In this document: piece by piece, positions 19,330-27,550 of the stretch
Position numbering within the stretch: the stretch's first letter is position 1
Layout of the letters: the number at the start of each line of letters is the position of its first letter
Source: Aureococcus anophagefferens
Lineage: Eukaryota; Sar; Pelagophyceae; Pelagomonadales; Pelagomonadaceae
Reading direction: 5' to 3'
NCBI RefSeq assembly: GCF_000186865.1
Contig: NW_008705566.1
Location: 2,039,699 to 2,103,698, forward strand
Length of the DNA stretch: 64,000 bases
The notes under the pieces: model-generated
The model's database searches: none
Told to the model about the DNA's origin: nothing
What the model saw: only the letters and a program-made list of their open reading frames with translations
Translations under genes and position numbers: made by a program

Positions 19330-20318
19330 CAGAGATGACGGAGCTCCGCACGAATGATACCTGCGCAGGCGTCGAGAGGATCGCGCCGGCCGGGCCACGG
19401 AAGCGGAGCCTGCGCGGCCGTCGGTCGCGCGGCCCGCCGTCGGCGCGCGCGCGTCGGCGCCCCCGCGGAGCGAGCGACGAGCGCGCCCGGCTCGTCCAAA
19501 TGAGAGCCGCGTCGGCGTCGACGCGGCCGAGCGCGCGCTGCGGACCGGCGGCCGGGTTCGGCGCGGCGCCGCGCGAGAAATCCTGCCTTCAGTCCTTGTC
19601 CCCGGATTGAGAAGGCCGACGCCCACGTCCAGTGCTTTGCGCCGTTTGCGTGAGCCTCGGAGAGCTCGTTGCCTTTCTGTCTGCAAACGTTGCGAGCCAG
19701 GAAACTAAGTGCCCGGAGCGAGGCCGAGCGGCGTGGGTGATGCCTCGCCACAACAGGAGGATTCTCACGAGGTGGACGTCGGCGACAGGGAAAGCCACGG
19801 GAAGGCACGACTAGGGCGGGGAGGTACGGGAGCACGACGAAGAGGGCGCGACCTTCAAGAGAGCACGTCGACACTGTGCGGCTACCGCTCGTAGGCGACG
19901 CCGACTTTAGGTCCCGCCGGTGCCGCGGGCCGCGCGGGCGTAGGCCGCGGGCCCGCTTCGCGGCCGCGTCCTCGCCGTAGTCGGGCCGCGGGATCGACGA
20001 CGGAGCGGGGGCGGCCCTCGATCTTGATCCGCGTGACCCCCCACTCGCGGTAGAGCCGCTGCTTCTGGATCGACTTCGCGTGGTCGAAGCTCAGCTTTGC
20101 CTCAGGTCCTCGCGTGGAGGCATCCTCCGAAGGCCTCCGCCGAGCTACAGTCACGAGTTTCAGGCACCCCCTCGAGAGCGCTCTCATACCTGGCGCTGCA
20201 AAGAGGGGCTTACGTCTTCACTTCGCGGATGGGGCTTGGGACTTGTCTTGGGACTTGGGGACTCGCGCGCGCCCCGGGGAAGCGTCCGGGGCAGTCGCGA
20301 GGGCGAGCACGACGCCTA
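19330..20318. other. Intergenic stretch between paralogs B and C; no firm gene
   Basis: About 990 bp. A 101-residue minus-strand frame (19882-20187) includes A-K-L-S-F-D-H-A-K-S-I-Q-K-Q-R and W-G-V-T-R-I-K-I-E-G. This has coding-like composition and may be a decayed exon, but no family is recognisable. DNA at 20225-20318 resembles DNA at 18766-18840, i.e. the 3' flank duplicated together with the paralog. Confidence 0.5.
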
Positions 20319-20810
20319 CTAAGCGAGTGCGGCGGCGCCGACGACGACGCCGCGCACGAACTGCCAGATCTTGACGAGGATGGCCACCGGGCCCACGTGC
20401 GCGGCCGCGACGGCGGGCGCGAAGGGAACGACGGCCATCGCGTAGGCCGTGCCGACGTGCGGAGCCGCAAACGCGACGACGGCGCCCGCGGCGGCGAGCT
20501 TCGGGAGCGGATTCTTCGGCGCGGCCGCCGGCGCGGCCGCCGGCGCGGCGGCCGACGGCGCGAGCCAGATCAAAGTTTGACTCACGAGCACCGCGAGGAC
20601 CAACAGCGACGCTGCGGCGCGGGCGAGCGTCGGAGACGCCTCGGTCGAGGGCTCGCGGGCGCCCGGCGCCGCGGGCGCGGGCGCGGGCTGGGCCTTCGTC
20701 TTCTTCGTCGCGTTCTTCTTCTGCGACGAGCGCTTGCGAGTGTTCATCGAGTTCGAAACGTCCTTCAAGGGCTTCTTGCCGCCGGTCGAGGACCGCGTCC
20801 TGGGCGCCAT
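20319..20810 (-). CDS. Small membrane protein, local paralog family, member C
   Basis: This 163-residue protein starts MAPRTRSSTGGKKPLKD, with a very basic N-terminus. The family hydrophobic block V-L-A-V-L-V-S-Q-T-L-I-W-L-A-P-S-A follows, then an Ala/Pro linker, A-P-H-V-G-T-A-Y-A-M and V-G-P-V-A-I-L-V-K-I-W-Q-F-V-R-G. It is closest to member B, which lies in the same orientation 1 kb away. The family looks like a recent lineage-specific expansion with no assigned function. Confidence 0.65.
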   Translation of the reverse strand: MAPRTRSSTGGKKPLKDVSNSMNTRKRSSQKKNATKKTKAQPAPAPAAPGAREPSTEASPTLARAAASLLVLAVLVSQTLIWLAPSAAAPAAAPAAAPKNPLPKLAAAGAVVAFAAPHVGTAYAMAVVPFAPAVAAAHVGPVAILVKIWQFVRGVVVGAAALA

Positions 20811-21226
20811 TGGCGATTTCAGAGACCAAACGTTTCTACACCAGCTTGCGCGCGTCCGCGCGTGGGACGCGTTGCCTTGACGCGTCTCTAAACGTAGGGG
20901 GCTCGGGAGGAACCGCGGGGACGCGTTGCCGCACTCTGCAGATCTGAGAGACAGTTTTTGTGAAAACTGGTTCAACGCGAGTCACATGCACGAGCGTTGC
21001 GTAGGTGCAGGCTTGACGCAGGAACTTGCGCAGGAGACATAACAAGGAAGCTCAGTCTCCCGGAGGCCTACTCGATGTTGCACGGCCTCGTGCACCCTTC
21101 ACGCAGGAACGTGCGCAGGCGACATAACAAGCAAGCTCAGCCTCCCGAAGGCCTACTCGATGCGAGCCTGCGGCGCTGCCCCCACCCGCTCGAGGTATAT
21201 GCACGCGCTTAGTTGGCACGCCGGAT
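20811..21226. other. Intergenic region with a 62-bp direct repeat
   Basis: It is upstream of paralog C and downstream of the PH-like gene. The only structure seen is a duplicated 62-bp block (listed separately). No reading frame of interest. Confidence 0.45.
21016..21162. repeat. Direct repeat, two 62-bp copies (21016-21077 and 21101-21162)
   Basis: Both copies begin acgcaggaac and end ggcctactcgatg and differ at only a few positions. A 23-bp spacer separates them. They contain no gene. They may be the scar of an insertion or a small satellite. Confidence 0.75.
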
Positions 21227-21967
21227 TCAGACGGCGGCGACGGGGAGGCGGTTCGCCTCGGCGAGGGGCGGGCCCTTGGCGGGGGCGGCCTTGCCGCGGC
21301 GCTGCTTCTTGCGCTCGTGGTCGACGAGCATCTGGAGGCCGTCGACGCAGAGCCCCGCGATGTCCGGCGAGGGGCAGTGGAAGAGCGTCGCGTCGCGCTC
21401 GCCGGCGCCGACGATGATGAACGACCGCGCGGAGAGCTCGTCGCCGAGCTCGTGCGGGATCGGCGCGCCGGTCACGGCGAGGACGGCCGCGAGCGGGATC
21501 GACGTCGCCGCGCCGCCGTCCAGCGACCACTCCACCGACCGCTCGTCGTCCGCGAGGCCCAGCGTCGCGGCGACGACGGCGGCGCCCGCCGGCGCGCGCT
21601 GCGCCGTCGACGGCCGCACGACGAGGCGCACGCCCGCGCCGAGCATCGCCCGGAACTCGCCGAGGAAGACCTTCTCCGACTCGGCGACCTCGGCGGCGCG
21701 GGACGCGCGCAGGCGCTCCGCCTCGCGCGCGGCGTCGGCGACGGGCGCCGTCCACGCGCGCGGCGCGGGCTCGTCGACGGCGAGCTCGGCCTCGAGCGTC
21801 CGGTCGTCGGGCACGGGCGCGACGCAGTCCTCCGGGTCCAGGTGGTGCACGGCGGGCCGGTCCGCGTCCCAGTCGTCGTCCCACTCGGGCAGCTCGCTCC
21901 CGCAGGCGCAGACCGCCAGCGTCGCCGGCGCACAGACGACGCTGTCCGACGAGTGTGTGGCGCCCAT
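21227..21967 (-). CDS. PH-like domain protein with an N-myristoylation-type start
   Basis: This 246-residue protein begins M-G-A-T-H-S-S-D, which fits the Gly2/Ser6 rule for N-myristoylation. An acidic region with E-W-D-D-D-W-D is followed by a helix and then, from about residue 140, a pleckstrin-homology-like domain. That domain runs F-R-A-M-L-G-A-G-V-R-L, L-D-G-G-A-A-T-S-I-P-L, S-F-I-I-V-G-A-G and a final helix L-C-V-D-G-L-Q-M-L-V-D-H. The C-terminus is Lys-rich. It probably sits at a membrane through lipid and PH contacts. The start at 21967 is supported by a TATA box 70 bp upstream; longer upstream frames would read through that box and a minisatellite. Confidence 0.72.
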   Translation of the reverse strand: MGATHSSDSVVCAPATLAVCACGSELPEWDDDWDADRPAVHHLDPEDCVAPVPDDRTLEAELAVDEPAPRAWTAPVADAAREAERLRASRAAEVAESEKVFLGEFRAMLGAGVRLVVRPSTAQRAPAGAAVVAATLGLADDERSVEWSLDGGAATSIPLAAVLAVTGAPIPHELGDELSARSFIIVGAGERDATLFHCPSPDIAGLCVDGLQMLVDHERKKQRRGKAAPAKGPPLAEANRLPVAAV

Positions 21968-22036
21968 GGCTGTGCGAGCGGCGCGCGCGAGGATCAGCGG
22001 CACGACGACGAGCTCCGCGTGGTCGACGACAAATTG

Positions 22037-22044
22037 CATATATA
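22037..22044 (-). promoter_or_regulatory. TATA box of the PH-like gene
   Basis: On the minus strand the sequence is tatatatg, 70 bp before the ATG at 21967. It stands out in very GC-rich DNA. A transcription start about 30 bp downstream would leave a roughly 40-bp 5' UTR. Confidence 0.6.
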
Positions 22045-22096
22045 GTGCGAGCTCTGGAGTGAGGTGCGCCGCGGCGTCAAGCGCGCGCGGTGTCGA

Positions 22097-22297
22097 GCAC
22101 GCGCGCGCCGCGGGTGGTCGAACGGCGTGAGCACGCGCGCGCCGCGGGTGGTCGAACGGCGTGAGCGGAGCGCGAGGCACGCGTGCGCCGCGGGTGGTCG
22201 AACGGCGTGAGCACGCGCGCGCCGCGGGTGGTCGAACGGCGTGAGCGGAGCGCGAGGCACGCGTGCGCCGCGGGTGGTCGAACGGCGTGAGCGGAGG
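22097..22297. repeat. Minisatellite with alternating 32- and 48-bp units
   Basis: Five copies of a core containing gcgggtggtcgaacggcgtg occur in a row. Alternate units carry an extra cggagcgcgag segment, giving a higher-order period of 80 bp repeated twice. It lies just upstream of the PH-like gene's TATA box and reads open in several frames only because it is GC-rich. Confidence 0.85.
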
Positions 22298-22643
22298 CGC
22301 GCGGTGACAGGCGCGCGGTACGGTCTCCGCGCGCCGCGGCGGGACCACACTGGCAACCGTGGCTGAGCTCGCCAATCAGAAGAGAGTCCGGTTCCCCCGT
22401 GGGTCTCGGCTAGGCCCGGGCTAGCAGTAAGCGACTCCAGGCCAGAAGACCCAAGGCAGGCGCGTAGGAAGTCGCATAGGCGGGGTGCGTCGCCTAATGC
22501 GCTAGAGAGAGAGAAGACGCGTGCAGCAGGGCTGCTCGTCGCCACACGCCCCTGCTCCTCGACGCTGCAGAGCGAGACGCAAGCGCACCGCTGTGACGGC
22601 TCCACACCGGGCACGTCGACGGTCTTCGCCCTCGAGCTCCAAC
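22298..22643. other. Intergenic region, nothing recognised
   Basis: 346 bp between the minisatellite and the 3' end of the monooxygenase gene. A gagagagaga run near 22505 is the only simple feature. Confidence 0.4.
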
Positions 22644-24346
22644 TTACGCGAACGCCGCGCGGCAGAGCGCGCGGCCGACCGCGAGCGCGCACGCGAGCGC
22701 GGCCGCCTGCGCGCACCGCTCCCGGCGCTTCGCGACGCGGAGCGCGTGGAACGAGTTGTCCTCGTTCTGGATCGCGCGGAGCAGCGGCGGCGAGAAGAGC
22801 CGGGGAAACGCCTTGCTCAGCTTCGCGTCGAGCAACAACGGCGCGAGGAACCGCGCCGTGCCGAGCGGCCCGCGGCCGTCGAAGCCCCGCGAGATGCGCA
22901 CGAGCGCGCGCGCGTCTTCGGCGCGCCGCTCCGAGAAGAGGGCCGCGGCGCCCGCGGCGTCCGGCGCGTCGTCGAGGCAGTCGTCGAGGATCGCGACGTC
23001 CTCGAGCGCGGAGTTCGCGCCCTGGCCAAAGTAGGGCTTCACGGCCTTGATGGCGTCGCCGAGCACGACGACGGGGCCCGCGTGGACGGGGCCCTCGACG
23101 AGCTGGAACGACGGCAGGCGGCTCTCGTCGCGCGCCGCGAAGCGCCCGAGCTCCGCGTCGTCCGCGAAGGGAAGGAGCGCCGGGGCGACCTGGGCAGCAA
23201 AAGAGTGATTCAACGTCGCTTCAACGTGAGTGTTCCGCGCGCGCGCGTTCCGGAAATAGCGCCGACGCTTCGAGACCGTTCCGAGAGATGATCGCTCGTC
23301 CAAAAATCAGCCGAAACGAGTGGACAACGACCGAGATATGAGCCTTTGAAGTTGGGAATTTCGCTCTCTTTTGCTGCCCTGGGGGCGACGTCGTCGAAGA
23401 ACGCGCGCGCGTCGTCCGCCGTCTCGAGGGCCGCCAGGCGGCGCGACACGGGGCTGTCCGGCTTGAAGAGCAGCACGGCGACCATCTCGCCCTCCAGCGT
23501 CGGCAGCGCGTCCATGCCGAGGCCCGCGGACGCGTTGCGGAAGCCCCAGTTCAAGTCCGTCGGCGTGCCGGGCACCCGGGACGGATGCAGCGGGATCGTC
23601 CGGTAGCGCCGCTCGTTCCTGTTCTCGAAGCGCACGCACCTCGTCGTCGAGCCCGGCGCGCCCTCGAGCGCCGCGCGAACGTGGGAGTTGACGCCGTCGG
23701 CGCCGACCACGAGGTCCCAGGTCCTTTCGCGCGGCGGGTCGAGCGCCAGCGTCGGCCGGTCGCCGAGGCCCACGCCGTCGCAGGCGACGCCGAAGTGGAC
23801 GGCGACGCGCTCGTAGTCGCCGACGGCCTCGAGGAGGCACGCCTGCAGCCGATCCCGCTGCATGACGCGCGTCACGTACGACTTCTCGGCGCCGGGCTCG
23901 CCGGGCGGCGTGAGCCGCGTCTCCGTGAGATTGCCGTCGGCGCCGATGCTCAGGCGCCCGCGCACGGACGCCGCGCGCGCGTCGACGCGATCCATGACGC
24001 CGAAGCGCCGCAGCGCCTTCTGGCCGCGGCCGTTGAGGCCGAGCTGATAGCTCCGCTCGCCCGCGCCCCAGCACGCGTCGCTCGACGCCGGCGGCGCGGC
24101 GCCGCGCTCGAAGACGTCGACGGCCCAGCCGCGCCGCGCGAGCGCGATGGCGCTGAGCAGGCCCGCCGGGCCGCCGCCGACGACGGCGGCGGTCCTGTGC
24201 TCCCGGGCGGCCATCGCGACGCTGCGCCGCAGCGGTCGCACGCTGCTGCGCGGCGCGAAGGCGCGCGGCGACAATGCGCTGCGCGGCGGTGCGAAGGCGA
24301 CGGCGCGCGGCGACAATGCGCACGCAACGATCAGAATCGACCGCAT
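22644..24346 (-). CDS. FAD-dependent monooxygenase (kynurenine-3-monooxygenase-like), plastid-targeted, one introner intron
   Basis: Exons 24346-23390 and 23189-22644 join in phase 0 to 500 residues. The N-terminus is a signal peptide followed by A-V-A-F-A-P-P-R, an ASAFAP-type plastid motif. The FAD fold shows V-V-G-G-G-P-A-G-L-L-S-A-I-A-L-A and later D-L-V-V-G-A-D-G-V-N-S. G-D-A-I-K-A-V-K-P-Y-F-G-Q-G-A-N-S-A-L-E-D then matches the second FAD motif of kynurenine monooxygenases and related aromatic hydroxylases. Such enzymes hydroxylate aromatic rings with NAD(P)H and O2. The substrate here is unknown. The intron removes a 192-bp element plus an 8-bp duplication and restores F-D-D-V-A-P-A-L-L. 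Confidence 0.88.
23182..23389 (-). mobile_element. Introner element, family 1, copy 2 (192 bp) with 8-bp target duplication
   Basis: The element spans 23190-23381. The octamer ggggcgac flanks it at 23182-23189 and 23382-23389. On the gene's strand the intron begins with the target copy gtcgcccc (donor GT). The element follows, starting cagggcagcaaaagag and ending ctcttttgctgcccag (acceptor AG). Internal sequence matches copies 1 and 3 but lies in the opposite orientation to transcription compared with copy 1. Length is identical to the other copies. Confidence 0.94.
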
Positions 24347-24442
24347 GGCTGCGCGGCGACGGCGGCGGCCGTGGCGCTCTCCACAAGAGCGCTCGAGATC
24401 GTCCGCCACCGCTCGCGCCGTCTCACGCCGCGCGTCGCGACG

Positions 24443-25354
24443 ATGCCTCGCCGACCCCCCGTCGCAAAATCGCGGGTCGTCGGCGACGACCCGAATTACG
24501 CGCCGGCGGTGGTCGCCCCGCCCGTCCAAGGCGTCGTCGTCGGCCACGTCTCGGAGATGCCTCCCGGCGCCGTCCACAACCCCGTGAACACGCAGCAGCC
24601 GCTCCCCCAGGGACAAGTCGTGGCCGTCGTGTCGTCCGTGCCCATGATCTACGCGCCAATACAAGTTACGGTCCAAGCGACCGCGCCGCAGCGCTGGCCG
24701 TTTCCGATGCAGTGCTCGATCTGCTTCTCGTGCTCCGAGGACCCGGGGCTCTGCTGCTACGCGACGCTCTGCACGTCGTGCCTCAACGCGGAGCTCGCGG
24801 AACACATCGGCGCGCGGGCGGCGTCCCCCCTCGTTTTTCGATTCGCGCGCGATCTCGACGGAAAACTCGCGGCGGAAAACTCGCGGCGCCCGCGTCGAGG
24901 GGCAGTCGCGCGCGTGTCGCGCCGCCTCCGCTCATGCACACGCGTCGCAGGCGCCCGGGGCATGTTCGGGTCGCGGACCTGCTGCGACCAGTGGTGGAAC
25001 ACGTGCCTCGCGGCGTTCTTCGTCGAGACGCTCGGCAACTGCTGCTTCTTCGGCACGGGCTTCATCTGCGGGCCCTGGATCTGGTCCGGCTGGTACGCGA
25101 TGACGCGCGACGCCATCAAGAACTCGTACCGCCTCCCGAACGACGAGCTCTGCGGGAGCCGCGGGTCGATCATGTCGTTCCTCCCCTGGTACATGTGCCT
25201 CCTCATGTGCCACCCCTGCGCCGTCTACCAGGAGGCCTACTACGTCAAGCACGCCCTCAAGCGCGACTACACCTGCTGCTGCTACGCGAACTTCTTCCGG
25301 GGCCCGATCAAAGACGAGGAAGTGGACGGCGTCCGCGCGGTCGGCATGGACTAG
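24443..25354 (+). CDS. PLAC8-like cysteine-rich membrane protein
   Basis: This 303-residue open frame has a Pro/Val-rich N-terminus. It continues into C-S-I-C-F-S-C-S-E-D-P-G-L-C-C-Y-A-T-L-C. A second Cys-rich block follows (R-T-C-C-D-Q-W-W-N-T-C, then G-N-C-C-F-F-G-T-G-F) and C-C-C-Y-A-N-F-F-R-G near the end. The spacing fits the PLAC8/cornifelin group of small membrane proteins, some of which affect cell size or metal tolerance. The two Cys blocks are separated by about 47 Arg-rich residues (24810-24950) that look unlike protein. That stretch has a GC...AG outline and a near-duplicate octamer at both ends, so it may be an intron, giving a 256-residue product. Confidence 0.7.
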   Translation: MPRRPPVAKSRVVGDDPNYAPAVVAPPVQGVVVGHVSEMPPGAVHNPVNTQQPLPQGQVVAVVSSVPMIYAPIQVTVQATAPQRWPFPMQCSICFSCSEDPGLCCYATLCTSCLNAELAEHIGARAASPLVFRFARDLDGKLAAENSRRPRRGAVARVSRRLRSCTRVAGARGMFGSRTCCDQWWNTCLAAFFVETLGNCCFFGTGFICGPWIWSGWYAMTRDAIKNSYRLPNDELCGSRGSIMSFLPWYMCLLMCHPCAVYQEAYYVKHALKRDYTCCCYANFFRGPIKDEEVDGVRAVGMD

Positions 25355-25611
25355 GAGTCGCGGTGAGGCGACGCGGGGGTGCGTGGGTGCTGCTCGCCTA
25401 AGGGGGGCTGAGCCTGTGACTGGGGACATCTCGGAAGTTGCACGGGTGTCCAGAGCGAGGGGCCCGATGTGAGGCGCGCACGGGTACCGGTTTGTCCAAA
25501 AAAGACCCCGGCGGCGAGCCGGCCACTTCGACAGCAGACGACGATCGACGACGCTCACGTGGTACAAGTTGGCCAGCCTCGTCGCCCGCAGCCGCTAAAA
25601 CCTCGACAAAG

Positions 25612-26850
25612 ATGGGCAAGGGCGCCCGCGCCGCCCTCCAGATCGCGGAGAAGGAGACGCTCATCGCGGCGCTCATCCCCAAGGAGAAGCTCCCGACGAA
25701 GAAGGAGATCCGCGATAGCATCCCCGAGCACTGCTTTCAGCACTCCTACACGGCGGCCTTCGCGCACGTCGCCCGCGATGGCCTCATCATCGCGACGTTC
25801 GCGTTCCTCGCCTTCGCGTGCCTGCGCCGCGAGAACCTCACGGCCGTCGACTGGGTCGGCTGGAACTGCTACGCGTTCTTCCAGGGCGCGGCGCTGACGG
25901 GCTGGTGGGTCCTCGCGCACGAGTGCGGCCACGGGGGCTTCTCGGCGTCGCAGCTCGTCAACGACTGCGTGGGCATGGTGCTCCACAGCGCCCTGCTCGT
26001 GCCCTACTTCGCCTGGCAGTACAGCCACGCGAAGCACCACAGCAAGACGAACCACCTCATGGACGGCGAGACGCACAACCCCAACTCCAAGGACGACGTC
26101 GAGGAGGCGGGCTACGTGACCCTGGCCCACGCCGTGGGCGAGGAGGGCTTCGTCGTCTTCCAGCTCTTCGCGCACCTCGTCGTCGGCTGGCCCGTGTACC
26201 TCATCATGAACGCGTCGGGCGCGCGGCGCCTCTACAACGGCAAGCCCATCGAGGGCCGCCTCCTGGACCACTACCGCCCGACGTCGGCCCTCTTCCCGCC
26301 GTCCTGGCGCAAGCGCATCTTCATCGGCACCTGCGGCATCGCCGTCGCGCTCGGCGCCATCGCCTACTCCGTCGCGGCCTTCGGCGCGCTGCCCGTCTGG
26401 CTCTTCTACGGCGGCCCCTACATGTGGGTCAACTTCTGGCTCGTCCTCTACACCTGGCTCCAGCACACGTCGCCCGACGTGCCCCACTACGGCGACGACG
26501 AGTGGACCTGGGTCCGCGGCGCGCTCTGCACGATCGACCGCCCCTACGCCGAGTGCCTCGGCTTCTTCGACTGGGTCCACCACCACATCGGCTCGACCCA
26601 CGTCTGCCACCACCTCTTCTCCAACCTCCCCTGCTACCACGCCGTCGAGGCCACGCAGCACCTCAAGGCCTACCTCAAGCCCCTCAACCTCTACAACTAC
26701 GACCACGACAGCCTGTGGGTCTCCATGATCAAGGCCGCGCGCACCTGCCACTACATCGAGGAGCCCGCCGGCGTCCAGTACCCCAAGCCCATCACCAACC
26801 TCTTCAACAAGGACGGCAAGGCCGCGCCCAAGGCCGCGAAGGCGGACTGA
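25612..26850 (+). CDS. Delta-12 fatty acid desaturase (FAD2 type)
   Basis: This 412-residue membrane protein has the three histidine boxes of acyl-lipid desaturases. These are H-E-C-G-H-G near residue 103, H-A-K-H-H near 139 and H-V-C-H-H near 330. Hydrophobic segments lie between boxes 2 and 3 and before box 1. The sequence around the third box (G-S-T-H-V-C-H-H-L-F-S-N-L-P-C-Y-H-A) is typical of delta-12 (oleate to linoleate) enzymes; delta-15 enzymes are close relatives and not excluded. No plastid presequence is seen, so an ER location is likely. Start MGKGARAALQ; the C-terminus ends A-P-K-A-A-K-A-D. Confidence 0.9.
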   Translation: MGKGARAALQIAEKETLIAALIPKEKLPTKKEIRDSIPEHCFQHSYTAAFAHVARDGLIIATFAFLAFACLRRENLTAVDWVGWNCYAFFQGAALTGWWVLAHECGHGGFSASQLVNDCVGMVLHSALLVPYFAWQYSHAKHHSKTNHLMDGETHNPNSKDDVEEAGYVTLAHAVGEEGFVVFQLFAHLVVGWPVYLIMNASGARRLYNGKPIEGRLLDHYRPTSALFPPSWRKRIFIGTCGIAVALGAIAYSVAAFGALPVWLFYGGPYMWVNFWLVLYTWLQHTSPDVPHYGDDEWTWVRGALCTIDRPYAECLGFFDWVHHHIGSTHVCHHLFSNLPCYHAVEATQHLKAYLKPLNLYNYDHDSLWVSMIKAARTCHYIEEPAGVQYPKPITNLFNKDGKAAPKAAKAD

Positions 26851-27064
26851 GCGCGCCGCGCCGGACATCGGCCCCCGGGCCCCCGCGCCGCGAAGATACC
26901 CCTCCTCTAAGGCGCGCTTGCAACTGAGAGTTCGTGTCGGCGAGGCGGCGCGCTCTGCGGTATCAGGCGCGGTGCCAACGGAGAGTGTTCTTAGCGCACA
27001 GTGTAGCGCTCGCGACTCGGAGACTCGGAGGGGTGCGACTCGAACCACGGCAGGTGGCGGCGCG

Positions 27065-27540
27065 TCATCGGCCGAGGAGGTCGCCGAGGCGGAGGCGCGG
27101 CACGTCCGCGGCGAGCTTGTACGTGAAGCCGTCGCCGGACTCGTCCGCGTCGCCCTCGCGGAACGTCGCGGACAGCTGCGCGCGCGGCGCGGCCGACGCG
27201 TTCGCGGACCCGTGGTGGAACGTGCGGCAGTCCATGAGAAAGACGTCGCCCGCGGCCGCCGTCAGCGCCACGGGCGCGACGTCCGCGAAGGGCGCCGGCG
27301 CGGCGGCGGCCGGCGGCGCGGCGTCCGCGACGACCTCCTCGCCGTCGGGCCCGTAGATCGTCGGCCGGGGGCCCGCGGCCCGGAGCGCCGCCTACGGAGA
27401 ACCGGCGGTCCCGCGCGTTTTGACCAGCGGACGCCGGAGCGCGACCCAGTCGTAGTCCCTCGCCGTCGCGTCGGGCGCGAGCGGGTAGTAGACCGTCGGG
27501 CCCTCCTCGAGATCAAAAGGCAAATTGACTTCAACATGAT
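27065..27540 (-). pseudogene. 5'-truncated phytanoyl-CoA dioxygenase (PhyH) family remnant with a 51-bp intron
   Basis: The two coding pieces (27540-27443 and 27391-27065) join in frame across a GC-AG intron (27442-27392). They give about 140 residues from the C-terminal half of a PhyH-type 2-oxoglutarate/Fe dioxygenase. D-V-F-L-M-D-C-R-T-F-H-H-G-S-A-N carries the distal iron-binding His, and G-P-T-V-Y-Y-P-L-A-P is upstream. The N-terminal half with the H-x-D motif is absent. The upstream DNA belongs to the acyltransferase gene, which stops 10 bp before this remnant becomes readable, and no in-frame ATG exists. Probably non-functional. Confidence 0.65.
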
Positions 27541-27550
27541 CCGCCCAAAA

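Noticed and set aside
19882..20187. 101-residue minus-strand frame as a gene
   Set aside because: Only a 30-residue stretch looks coding, and no start context or family supports it; kept only as a remark in the intergenic entry.
26990..27060. tRNA-like T-arm (ggttcgagtcgcac on the minus strand near 27035)
   Set aside because: No matching acceptor stem, D-arm or anticodon arm could be placed at the right distances, and the adjoining sequence is coding remnant.
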